The position numbers and the translations under genes were made by a program. Under the pieces are notes generated by a model that was given only the letters and a program-made list of their open reading frames with translations, was not told the origin of the DNA and did no database searches. 64,000 nt of DNA from Pseudotabrizicola sediminis (GTDB taxonomy: Bacteria > Pseudomonadota > Alphaproteobacteria > Rhodobacterales > Rhodobacteraceae): positions 62,001 through 126,000 of the forward strand of contig NZ_RPEM01000003.1 in NCBI RefSeq assembly GCF_004745575.1. The letters run 5' to 3'. Of the stretch, positions 51,923-59,908 are shown piece by piece; the stretch's first letter is position 1, and each line of letters opens with the position of its first letter.

Positions 51923-52390
51923 TCACCCCGCCGCCGCCCCTTCGGTCGGCGCGCCAAAGCGGCCAATCATCCGCTCGCGGATCTGGTCGCGCGCCTGCCG
52001 GTAGGCCGACAGCTTGTGTTCGCGCGACTCCCCCAGACCGGTTGGGTCGAGGACAGGCCAATACTCGATATCCAGATGGAAATGCCGCGTCAGCTCCAGC
52101 GCCATCCGCTGGCTGGCGGGCGACAGTGCGATGATCAGGTCGAACTGCGACAGATCATCGCCCCATTCCTGCATCTCCTCAAAGCTGCGGCTGCGATGGC
52201 GCGACAGCTCGATCCCCAGCTCTTGGCAGACGGCGACCGAAAACCCGTCCACCTCCATGTCATTCCTGACACCGGCCGACTGCACATAGGCGCGCTGACC
52301 GTAGAACTTCTTCATCAGCCCCTCGGCCATCGGCGAGCGGACAGCGTTGTGATCGCAGCAAAACAGCACCGATTGGGGAAACGCAGCCAA
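51923..52390 (-). CDS. Low-molecular-weight phosphatase family protein
   Basis: A 155-residue protein with the LMW phosphotyrosine phosphatase/arsenate reductase P-loop CDHNAVRS (Cys12, Arg18) and the general acid region WPVLDPTG. The substrate is unclear; these alphaproteobacterial forms are often annotated as arsenate reductases without proof. It starts 4 bases after the UPF0262 stop. infA usually follows in relatives; here five genes intervene. Confidence 0.87.
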   Translation of the reverse strand: MAAFPQSVLFCCDHNAVRSPMAEGLMKKFYGQRAYVQSAGVRNDMEVDGFSVAVCQELGIELSRHRSRSFEEMQEWGDDLSQFDLIIALSPASQRMALELTRHFHLDIEYWPVLDPTGLGESREHKLSAYRQARDQIRERMIGRFGAPTEGAAAG

Positions 52391-52394
52391 AACC

Positions 52395-52874
52395 CTACCG
52401 CCAGTGCAGGACGCAGATCAACGTGAACAGCCGTCGGGCCGTATCGGTGTCCACCCCGGCCTTGCCCTCCAGCCGTTCCTGCAGAATGCGCGCGCCCTCG
52501 TTGTGGATACCACGCCGCGCCATGTCGATCGCCTCGATCTGGCTGGGGGGCAGGCGCTTCACGGCCTCGAAGTAGCTTTCGCAGATCTGGAAGTAATCCT
52601 TCACCACCTGCCGGAACGGCCCGAGTGACAGGTGGAACGCCCCCACCGCCGCCCCGTCCTCGGCAGCCACATCAAACACCAGCCGCCCTTCACGGATCGC
52701 CAGCCCCAGCCTGTACGGCCCCGCAGGCACCGCCCGCCCGTCGCGCGGCGGCAGATCGAACGAGTTCTCTTCCAGCAGATCAAAGATCGCGACCCGCCGC
52801 TCCTGCTCGATCTCCGCCGTGGGGCGGGCCAGGCCCTTGTCGTCGATCTCGATGTGGCAGATGCGGTTCGTCAT
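52395..52874 (-). CDS. UPF0262 family protein
   Basis: A 159-residue conserved protein of unknown function typical of alphaproteobacteria. MTNRICHIEIDDKGLARPTA, ENSFDLPPRDGRAVPAGPYR and SLGPFRQVVKDYFQICESYF are its signatures. ATG 52874 is chosen over an open extension to 52901. It is coupled to the phosphatase gene and normally follows hisD. Confidence 0.88.
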   Translation of the reverse strand: MTNRICHIEIDDKGLARPTAEIEQERRVAIFDLLEENSFDLPPRDGRAVPAGPYRLGLAIREGRLVFDVAAEDGAAVGAFHLSLGPFRQVVKDYFQICESYFEAVKRLPPSQIEAIDMARRGIHNEGARILQERLEGKAGVDTDTARRLFTLICVLHWR

Positions 52875-52998
52875 GGGTTTGGGCCTTGCGCGGGGATACA
52901 CAGGTGATGCCTGACAGTAGGGTGCTGTGCAAGAGACTTGACCGGCTCAGAATCAGGCAGCACAATTTCACAATGCAAAACTGTTGAGGGAAGCCGAT

Positions 52999-53481
52999 AT
53001 GCTATTTTTGCGCGCCGCCGCTGCATGTTTTCTCATCTCGCTCTGCATCATCCCGCCCGCCACGGCCCAAACCGACGTGACAAGTAGAGCCACCGTCTTT
53101 GCTGGTCCCTATGCAGCAACCGTTGTCCGGGTCATCGACGGCGATACTCTTCAAGTCAACGTCGCACTCTGGCCCGGCCTGCGCGCAGAATATGCTGTGC
53201 GGGTCAGGGATATAGGTGCGCCGGAACTCTTCCGGCCAGATTGCGAAAAGGAACTCGACAACGCCATAGCGGCCAAAGCTCAGGTCGAAAAACTCTATCC
53301 CACCGGGCTAGACGTTCAGCTCAGACAGGTCAGCTATGATGCGTTTTCAGGCCGCGTTGTCGCAGATGTCCGGCGCTGGGTCAGTGACCGCTGGCTGCCG
53401 TTGTCCAAGGAGTTGCTGGACCGGCAGCTCGCGGTTGAATGGTCACCACATCAGTCAGCGTTCAATTGGTGCCTCGACTGA
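52999..53481 (+). CDS. Exported staphylococcal-nuclease-like protein, low-GC
   Basis: A 160-residue protein with a signal peptide (1-24). Its mature domain resembles thermonuclease: VVRVIDGDTLQVNVALWPG, then VRVRDIGAPELFRPDCEKEL, and a later GRVVADVRRWV. The Asp in DGDT, an Arg and Glu in VRDIGAPE, and a later Arg match the usual active-site layout. It is richer in A+T than its neighbours and sits on the opposite strand between hisD and UPF0262, which are normally adjacent. It was probably inserted there. Confidence 0.8.
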   Translation: MLFLRAAAACFLISLCIIPPATAQTDVTSRATVFAGPYAATVVRVIDGDTLQVNVALWPGLRAEYAVRVRDIGAPELFRPDCEKELDNAIAAKAQVEKLYPTGLDVQLRQVSYDAFSGRVVADVRRWVSDRWLPLSKELLDRQLAVEWSPHQSAFNWCLD

Positions 53482-53484
53482 CAA

Positions 53485-54786
53485 TCACCCGTTCAACCGG
53501 TCCAGCCGCGCCCGCACGCTCAACCCATGCGCCTCAAGGCTTTCGCTGATCGCCAGCCGCTCCGCCGCGGGACCAATCGCCTTCAACGCCTCTGGCGTCA
53601 TCCGCGCCATCGTGGTGCGCTTCATGAAGTCGAGCACGTTCAACCCCGATGAGAACCGCGCCGACCGCGCGGTGGGCAGCACATGGTTCGGCCCGCCGAC
53701 ATAATCGCCGATGGCTTCTGGCGTCCACGGCCCAAGGAAGATCGCCCCCGCATGCGGGATCATCGCGGCCAAAGCCTCGCAATCCTCCACCATGATCTCC
53801 AGATGTTCGGGCGCAATCCGGTTGGCCAGTGCCGCCGCCTGCACCAGATCCCTCACCACAATCACCGCACCATTGTCACGCCAGCTGGCCCCGGCAATCT
53901 CGCGCCGCTCCAGCGTCTGCAACCGCACCTCGACCGCCGCCGCCACGGCCTTTCCCAAAGCGGCATCGGTGGTGATCAGAATGGCCTGCGCGCTCTGGTC
54001 ATGCTCGGCCTGGCTCAGCAGATCCAGCGCGATCCAGTCCGGATCGTTGCCTGCATCCGCAATCACCAGAATTTCCGACGGCCCGGCAATCATGTCGATG
54101 CCCACCCGGCCAAACACCCGCCGCTTGGCCGCCGCCACGAATGCATTGCCCGGCCCAGTGATCTTGTCCACCGGCGCAATCGTATCGGTGCCATAGGCCA
54201 GCGCCGCAATCGCCTGCGCCCCGCCGATGCGGTACACCTCATCCACCCCGGCAATCTGCGCGGCCAACAGCACCAGAGGGTTCACCACCCCGTCCGGCGT
54301 CGGGCAGGTCACCACCAGCCGCCCCACGCCCGCCACCTTGGCAGGAATCGCATTCATCAGCACCGATGACGGATAAGACGCGAGCCCCCCCGGCACATAC
54401 AGCCCCGCCGCCGATACCGGCGTCCAGCGCCAGCCAAGGCTCGCCCCTGCCGCATCGACCCAACTTGCATCCTCGGGCCGCTGCGGCGCGTGATAGGCCC
54501 GGATGCGCTCTGCCGCCAGTTCCAGTGCTGCCCGGTCCTCCGGCGAAACCCTGGCCACCTCTGCCGCAATCTCGGCCGCCGAAAACGCCATCCCCGCCGC
54601 CGTCAGCTCCAGCCGGTCATACCGCGCCGTCAGCTCCAGCACGGCGTCGTCCCCCCGCGCCCGCACATCGGCGATGATCCCGGCCACCGCCTGATCCACG
54701 TCCTCGGCCTCTTCGCGCTTCATCCCCAGAAGCTGCGCAAAGCGCGCCTCGAAATCCGCCTCATCAAAGCTCAGAAACACAGGCAT
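53485..54786 (-). CDS. hisD: Histidinol dehydrogenase
   Basis: A 433-residue zinc enzyme that oxidises histidinol to histidine with two NAD+. AGLYVPGGLASYPSSVLMNA, KITGPGNAFVAAAKR and GIDMIAGPSEILVIAD are family blocks. QAEHDQSAQAILITTD carries the zinc ligands and catalytic His region. It ends 3 bases from the convergent nuclease-like gene. Confidence 0.97.
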   Translation of the reverse strand: MPVFLSFDEADFEARFAQLLGMKREEAEDVDQAVAGIIADVRARGDDAVLELTARYDRLELTAAGMAFSAAEIAAEVARVSPEDRAALELAAERIRAYHAPQRPEDASWVDAAGASLGWRWTPVSAAGLYVPGGLASYPSSVLMNAIPAKVAGVGRLVVTCPTPDGVVNPLVLLAAQIAGVDEVYRIGGAQAIAALAYGTDTIAPVDKITGPGNAFVAAAKRRVFGRVGIDMIAGPSEILVIADAGNDPDWIALDLLSQAEHDQSAQAILITTDAALGKAVAAAVEVRLQTLERREIAGASWRDNGAVIVVRDLVQAAALANRIAPEHLEIMVEDCEALAAMIPHAGAIFLGPWTPEAIGDYVGGPNHVLPTARSARFSSGLNVLDFMKRTTMARMTPEALKAIGPAAERLAISESLEAHGLSVRARLDRLNG

Positions 54787-54859
54787 GGCAGCACCCTTTC
54801 CACAATCCCGCCCCAGATAGCGCGCCCCCGCCCCCCCCTCAACCCGGCAATTGCGATTG

Positions 54860-54914
54860 CACCCTTTCCGATTGCTCCGGGGGAGCGCGGCACGCGTGGG
54901 GGGCAGCGCCCCCC
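54860..54914 (-). other. Gene-end hairpin element (degenerate) after MATE gene
   Basis: Just after the MATE stop on the minus strand: GGGGGGC-GCT-GCCCCCC (54898-54914), then a GC-rich spacer and CCCCGGAGCAATCGGAAAGG, a weakened GAGTATTTGGAAA. No T-run follows. Confidence 0.4.
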
Positions 54915-54921
54915 TCCGCCC

Positions 54922-56304
54922 TCAGACAGCAGGTGCCGCAGGCAGCCGCGACCAGAACCGCGCCATCAGGCTCACCGCCGCACAGGCAAGCCCGATCACC
55001 AGCCCGATCCACAGCCCGACCGCGCCATAGCCCATCGGGAACGCCAGAATATAGCTGGCCGGTATCCCGATCAGCCAATAGCTGATCGCGGCATAGATCA
55101 TCGGCACCTTTGTGTCCTGCACCCCCGCCAGCAGCCCCAGCGCCATCACCTGCATCGAATCTGCCATCTGGAACACCGCCGCACAGGCCAGCAGCGATGC
55201 CCCCACCGCCAGAATCACCCCCCGCGTAGGCTCGTCGGGGCTGATGAATACCGAAATCAGCGGCTCGGGCAGCGTCAGGAACAGCACCATCGTCAGCCCC
55301 GCCACCACGACCGACAGCATGATGGCGACCTTGGCCCCCAGCCGCATCGCCGCGTAATTCCTGGCCCCGGCAAAGCCGCCTGTCCGCACCGTCACCGCGT
55401 TCGACAGGCCCACATGCACCATGAAGGTCAGCGCGGTAATCTCCAGCGCAATCCCGTGGGCCGCCAGTTCAACCGTCCCGATCCACCCCATCATCAAGGC
55501 CGACGCGTGAAACAACCCGCTTTCCGCCAGCCCGGTCAGCCCCATCGGCCAGCCCAGACGGAACACGGCGGCAAAGGCAGACCAGTCCGGCCGCCAGAAC
55601 CGCAAAAACAGCTGATAGCGCCGCAAGCTGGGCAACAGCGCCGCATAGAGGCACAAAAACAGCAGCGACAGGATCTGAATGGTCACCGTCGCAATCGCCG
55701 CCCCCATCACCCCCAACTCCGGCGCGCCCCAGTTGCCAAAGATCAGCGCCCAGTTGATCGCCACGTTCAACGGCACCGCCGCCACCGTGATCCACAGCAC
55801 CACCTGCGTCCGTTGCAGCGCCGACAGATAGCTTTTGAGCACCATCACCAGCAGCGCCGGGATCATCCCCAGCCCCACAACGCGCAGATAATCCTGTGCC
55901 AGCGCCGACACATCCGGGGCCTGCCCCAGCGCCAGCAGAATGGCCTCCGACCACCAGAACACCGGATAGATCAGCACCCCGAATAGGATTGACAGCCACA
56001 GCCCCATCCGCGCCACCCGGCGCACCTGCACCTCATCGCCCTGCGACTGTGCATTGGCCACCATCGGCATCACGGCTTTCGCAAAGCCCGAACCCATGAT
56101 GAACAGCACGAAAAAGCTCGACGCGCCCAGCACCCCCGCCGCCAGCGGCACCACGCCATACCAACCCAGCATGATGGTATCGGTCACATGCAGCCCGAAT
56201 TGCGCGACATGGCTGCCGATCAACGGCAGCCCCAGCGCCAGCGTGGCGCGGACATGATCCGTCGCAGTTTGCGACGCAGGGGGGGAAACAGGCGCTGAAT
56301 TCAT
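54922..56304 (-). CDS. MATE family efflux transporter
   Basis: A 460-residue inner-membrane exporter with about 12 hydrophobic segments, of the NorM type. The first half has IGSHVAQFGLHVTDTIMLGW and the second AAHGIALEITALTFMVHVGL. Substrate drugs or cations are exchanged for Na+ or H+; the coupling ion is not decidable here. ATG 56304 is chosen over an upstream ATG at 56340 for a better hydrophobic start. It lies 39 bases after the NicO gene stop. Confidence 0.93.
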   Translation of the reverse strand: MNSAPVSPPASQTATDHVRATLALGLPLIGSHVAQFGLHVTDTIMLGWYGVVPLAAGVLGASSFFVLFIMGSGFAKAVMPMVANAQSQGDEVQVRRVARMGLWLSILFGVLIYPVFWWSEAILLALGQAPDVSALAQDYLRVVGLGMIPALLVMVLKSYLSALQRTQVVLWITVAAVPLNVAINWALIFGNWGAPELGVMGAAIATVTIQILSLLFLCLYAALLPSLRRYQLFLRFWRPDWSAFAAVFRLGWPMGLTGLAESGLFHASALMMGWIGTVELAAHGIALEITALTFMVHVGLSNAVTVRTGGFAGARNYAAMRLGAKVAIMLSVVVAGLTMVLFLTLPEPLISVFISPDEPTRGVILAVGASLLACAAVFQMADSMQVMALGLLAGVQDTKVPMIYAAISYWLIGIPASYILAFPMGYGAVGLWIGLVIGLACAAVSLMARFWSRLPAAPAV

Positions 56305-56343
56305 GGGCAAACCGATACGACGCCCCTTGCCCTTAGGCAAGCG

Positions 56344-57255
56344 TCAGAACGACCCCGCCAGCAAAGCCAACGACAGGGCAGCAATCACCGCGCCCGCCAC
56401 CAGTTCCACCCCCGGCAGCACCCGCGCCAGCCCCGCCCCGGGCAGGGTGGCAAAGGCCCCCTCGCGCGCCCAGACCGCCAGGCCCGCCACCAGAATGGTC
56501 ACCGATGCCGTGCCCAACCCCATGGCAAAGGTGCCCGCCACCCCGGCCCAGCCAATGCCCATGGCGAATGTCAGGATCAGCAGAAACAACGCCCCCGAAC
56601 AGGGCCTGAGCGCAATCGCCCCGATCAGCAGCGCCGCATCGCGGGCACTCGTGACCTGCGCCACCTGCTCCACACTCGGCCCATGCGCGTGCCCGCAGCC
56701 ACAGTCCTCGTGGCTGTGATGCTCATGCTCATGCGCCACCTCGGTCACACGCCGACCCGCCCACAACCCCCGCGCCCCCCGCCACACCAGCCACAGCCCC
56801 AGCCCGGCGATCAGCCCATGCGACACCGGCACCATCGCGGTCTCGGCAAAGCCCTCCATCCGCACCCGGGTCCAGCCCAGCGCAAAGGCCCCACCCGCCA
56901 CCAGCACCACCGCGACCAAAGCCTGCGCCAGCGATGACGCCAGCGCCAGCCCGGCCAGCGGCACCAACCGCACCCGCCGCGCCAGCCCGTAACCACCAAT
57001 CACCGCCTTGCCATGCCCCGGCCCGACCGCGTGAAAGAACCCATAGGCAAAACACACCGCCAGCAGCGCCGACCACGCCCCCGGCTGCCCGGCCCGCAAG
57101 GCGCGCACCGCCACGGCCAGCCCCTCCTGCACCGCGCGCTGCTGGCCGGCCGCCCAGCGCGCCACCGGCTCCAACCAGCCAAAGCCCCACAGCGCCGCCA
57201 GCACAAGCGCCACCGCCAGCCCCGCCAGCGCAAACACCCCGCCTACGGCGCGCAT
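56344..57255 (-). CDS. NicO/RcnA family nickel/cobalt transporter
   Basis: A 303-residue membrane protein with about six hydrophobic segments. The signature FFHAVGPGHGKAVIGGY is in the second segment. A cytoplasmic metal-binding loop reads EHEHHSHEDCGCGHAHG, rich in His and with two Cys, and GAIALRPCSGALFLLI is the second family motif. Members either export Ni/Co or work with a periplasmic partner in uptake. It overlaps the DUF1007 gene by 13 bases, and the two form an operon. Confidence 0.9.
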   Translation of the reverse strand: MRAVGGVFALAGLAVALVLAALWGFGWLEPVARWAAGQQRAVQEGLAVAVRALRAGQPGAWSALLAVCFAYGFFHAVGPGHGKAVIGGYGLARRVRLVPLAGLALASSLAQALVAVVLVAGGAFALGWTRVRMEGFAETAMVPVSHGLIAGLGLWLVWRGARGLWAGRRVTEVAHEHEHHSHEDCGCGHAHGPSVEQVAQVTSARDAALLIGAIALRPCSGALFLLILTFAMGIGWAGVAGTFAMGLGTASVTILVAGLAVWAREGAFATLPGAGLARVLPGVELVAGAVIAALSLALLAGSF

Positions 57256-57896
57256 GAAATCCGCGCCTCCTCGGCATAGGCGCTGCCAATCGCCGGAAAC
57301 TCGGTTTCGGCATCGGCACTGCCCGCCAGCTCCTGCAGCGCCGCCTCCAGCCGCGCGTCCGCCGCCGCCCGGTCCGGCTCGTACACCTGTACCCGGCAGC
57401 CCGTCCGCCCGGTCAGCACCGGCGTTCCGGCAATCAGATAGGATGTGTAAAACGACGGATCATAGACCTGCACCACCAACTCACCCTCCCCCAACGCCAC
57501 AGGCTCCGACAACCGCCGCAGATGGGTCGACACCAAGGATCCGTCTTGATAGGCCGCCGTCGACTCAACCGGCTGCGACAGCCCCAGCGGCACATCACCC
57601 AGCAAGGCATAGGTGTCGCCCGCAAACTCCGCATGCCACTCCATGTCAAACCCCGCCAGCGCCGCCTCTTCCTCCGGCGTCAGCACCCCGTCAAAATCCG
57701 GATCTAGCCCCTGCTCGGCCACATAGGTCATCGAAAACAGCGAATCATAGGTCCAACCGATCCGCACCGCCTCGGCCCGGCCCTCCGCGTCGAAAATCAC
57801 CTCGATGGTGGCATCGATAAACACATGCGGATGCGCCGCCGCCCCGACAGGAGCAGACAGGATCACCGCAACACAGACCGCTCTCAGGGTTCTCAT
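57243..57896 (-). CDS. DUF1007 periplasmic protein
   Basis: A 217-residue exported protein (signal peptide 1-21, ending GAAAHPHVFIDA). The His-rich mature start AHPHVF could bind metal. An EF-hand-like acidic loop, DPDFDGVLTPEEEAA, follows. Two Cys lie near the C-terminus. DUF1007 genes are typically paired with NicO transporters, as here, and may deliver or sense the metal. Confidence 0.88.
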   Translation of the reverse strand: MRTLRAVCVAVILSAPVGAAAHPHVFIDATIEVIFDAEGRAEAVRIGWTYDSLFSMTYVAEQGLDPDFDGVLTPEEEAALAGFDMEWHAEFAGDTYALLGDVPLGLSQPVESTAAYQDGSLVSTHLRRLSEPVALGEGELVVQVYDPSFYTSYLIAGTPVLTGRTGCRVQVYEPDRAAADARLEAALQELAGSADAETEFPAIGSAYAEEARISCAP

Positions 57897-58086
57897 GCCA
57901 TATGATTAGCCCAAAGCCGCCCGCGCCGCCATGCCCGCAAACGGCCCGAACGCAGCCCCCGGCACAGAATTGCCAGCCCGCCCCGGCTGTCTCTGGCAAC
58001 GGCCAGCGCCCAAACCCCGCATTCCCCCCTTGCTCGCCCCCCGCGCCCGTGCTGCACTCACATCATCCACAAAAGGACAGACCCCG

Positions 58087-58743
58087 ATGCTGACCATTTA
58101 CGGCGTATACCGATCCCGCGCGATCAGGCCCCTCTGGGTGCTAGAGGAATGCAAGGCTCCCTTCAGCCATATCCCCGTCATTCAGGCTTACCGACTGACC
58201 GATGCCACGGCGGCCAGCGCCGCGCTGAACACCGCCATGCCGGATTACCTCGCCATCAACCCGCTGGGGCAAGTCCCCGCCATGCGCGATGGGGCACTGC
58301 TGCTGACTGAATCCCTTGCCATATGCCTGCACATCGCCCGCAAATATGGCGGCACGCTTGGCCCCGCGTCGGATGACGAGGCATCCTTGATGGAACAATG
58401 GGCGCTGTTCGCCGCCACCGCAGTCGAACCCGCTGCCATCGAAATCCTCTACACCACCCGCGACGGTCAGGCCGACTCGCCCACCGGTCAGGGCATCATC
58501 CGCCTAGCCGCCGAAAAGCTCAAACGTCCTCTGTCGCGGCTGGAACAGCATCTGGCACACCATGACTGGCTCATGAACCGCTTCACCGTCGCCGACATCA
58601 TGGTGGCCGAATGCCTGCGCTACGGCCAGTCCTACGCGCCCCTGCTCACCGATTTCCCCAAAACCGCCCGCTGGCTCAGCGCCGCCCAAAGCCGCCCCGC
58701 GTTCAACACGGTATGGTCCCGGCGCGCAGCCGAACCCGAATAG
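58087..58743 (+). CDS. Glutathione S-transferase family protein
   Basis: A 218-residue thioredoxin-fold plus helical-domain protein. MLTIYGVYRSRAIRPLWVLE carries the active-site Tyr/Ser region, INPLGQVPAMRDGALLLTES the glutathione gamma-glutamyl site, and DWLMNRFTVADIMVAECLRY the C-terminal N-capping box (TVADI). ATG 58087 has AAAAGGA upstream. The substrate is unknown. Confidence 0.92.
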   Translation: MLTIYGVYRSRAIRPLWVLEECKAPFSHIPVIQAYRLTDATAASAALNTAMPDYLAINPLGQVPAMRDGALLLTESLAICLHIARKYGGTLGPASDDEASLMEQWALFAATAVEPAAIEILYTTRDGQADSPTGQGIIRLAAEKLKRPLSRLEQHLAHHDWLMNRFTVADIMVAECLRYGQSYAPLLTDFPKTARWLSAAQSRPAFNTVWSRRAAEPE

Positions 58744-58860
58744 GGGGGCCAGCCCCCCGGCTTCGCCTCCGCGCGTCCCCGAGGAGACGCGGCGCAGCCG
58801 CGCGACGAGGCAAAAACCGCGCGGCGCAGCCGCTCCTTCAGATCAACTCTGGCCCGCAGA
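58744..58860. other. GC-rich repeats between GST and the dehydrogenase
   Basis: After the GST stop, GGGGGGCCAGCCCCCC (58743-58758) forms a compact hairpin. Two copies of GCGGCGCAGCCGC follow (near 58790-58804 and 58820-58832). The convergent arrangement suggests a transcription end. No gene is visible. Confidence 0.45.
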
Positions 58861-59757
58861 TCAGCCGTGGCCGGGCAGAATGTCCCGCCAGTCATGCGCG
58901 TCCTCAAACCCCAGCACATCGCGGATCTTGCGGTTCGACATCAGGCTGTCCCATGGTCCCAGTTCTTCCGTCACCGGCACGCCCGGAAAATACCGCGCCA
59001 GCAACTCCGCATTGGGAATGTTCATGCCATTGGTCGAATTGCAGGCGTTGAACACCTCAAACCCCAGCCCATCCTTCTTCAGGCACAGATCCACGATCTG
59101 CCCCAGATCCCGCGCGTCGACATAGTTGAACGCATTCCTGCGCCGCACTTCGGGGTTCGCGAAATACTGCGGAAACAGCGTCTCATACTCTTGCGGTTCC
59201 ACCACATTGCCGATCCGCAGCGCATAGATATCGGCGCCAGATCGCTGCGCAAAACTGCGCGCCGTCACCTCGTTCACCTTTTTCGAGGTGCCATAGGTGT
59301 CCATCGGGTCGATGTCATAGTCCTCATTCAGCGGCAGGGAATGCGGATCGGTCACCCCATCGGCAAAGCAGATGCCATAGGTTGTTTCCGAGGATGCGAT
59401 GATCACCTTGCGGATGCCCAGCTTCACCGCCGCCTCGATCACGTTATAGGTGCCGACCACATTGACCCGCCAGGTCTCGGTATCCGGGCACATCATCATG
59501 CGCGGGATGGCGGCAAAATGCACCACCGCGTCAAACGCCCTTGCCCCCTGCCCGGTTTCCAGCTCGTCATACCCGGCGTGGGAATGCATCGCCGAATAGA
59601 CCTGCCCCGCATCGGCTATATCGCCCAACAGGTCATGCACCCCCGCGCCGCCCAGCGGCACCCGGTCAAAGTTCAGCACCCTGTGCCCCTGCGCCACCAG
59701 ATACGGGATCACATGTTTGCCCGCCTTGCCCGATCCGCCTGTGAAAAACACCCGCAT
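58861..59757 (-). CDS. NAD(P)-dependent epimerase/dehydratase-type dehydrogenase
   Basis: A 298-residue extended SDR. The nucleotide-binding loop is FFTGGSGKAGKHV (4-16) and the catalytic pair Tyr155-x3-Lys159 (YGTSK). VVHFAAIPR and YDIDPMDTYGTSKK fit uronate dehydrogenase or UDP-glucose epimerase-like sugar enzymes. The exact substrate is not clear. It is divergent from parE across 151 bases. Confidence 0.82.
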   Translation of the reverse strand: MRVFFTGGSGKAGKHVIPYLVAQGHRVLNFDRVPLGGAGVHDLLGDIADAGQVYSAMHSHAGYDELETGQGARAFDAVVHFAAIPRMMMCPDTETWRVNVVGTYNVIEAAVKLGIRKVIIASSETTYGICFADGVTDPHSLPLNEDYDIDPMDTYGTSKKVNEVTARSFAQRSGADIYALRIGNVVEPQEYETLFPQYFANPEVRRRNAFNYVDARDLGQIVDLCLKKDGLGFEVFNACNSTNGMNIPNAELLARYFPGVPVTEELGPWDSLMSNRKIRDVLGFEDAHDWRDILPGHG

Positions 59758-59908
59758 GCCCGTTCCTCCCTGTTAGGCCCCCAGACCTAGGGCACGCAGC
59801 CAGCCGCGGCAATGCCCCCATATCTTGCGCCTCCACGTCTTGCGCCCCCGGCCCCTTGGGTGATCTAATGCGCGCCAGCCCTGACCCAGAACAAGAATCG
59901 AGCATGCC

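Noticed and set aside
54490-55986. Open frame of about 498 codons on the plus strand
   Set aside because: Antisense to hisD and the MATE gene. Composition is Arg/His/Gln/Pro-rich with no domain.
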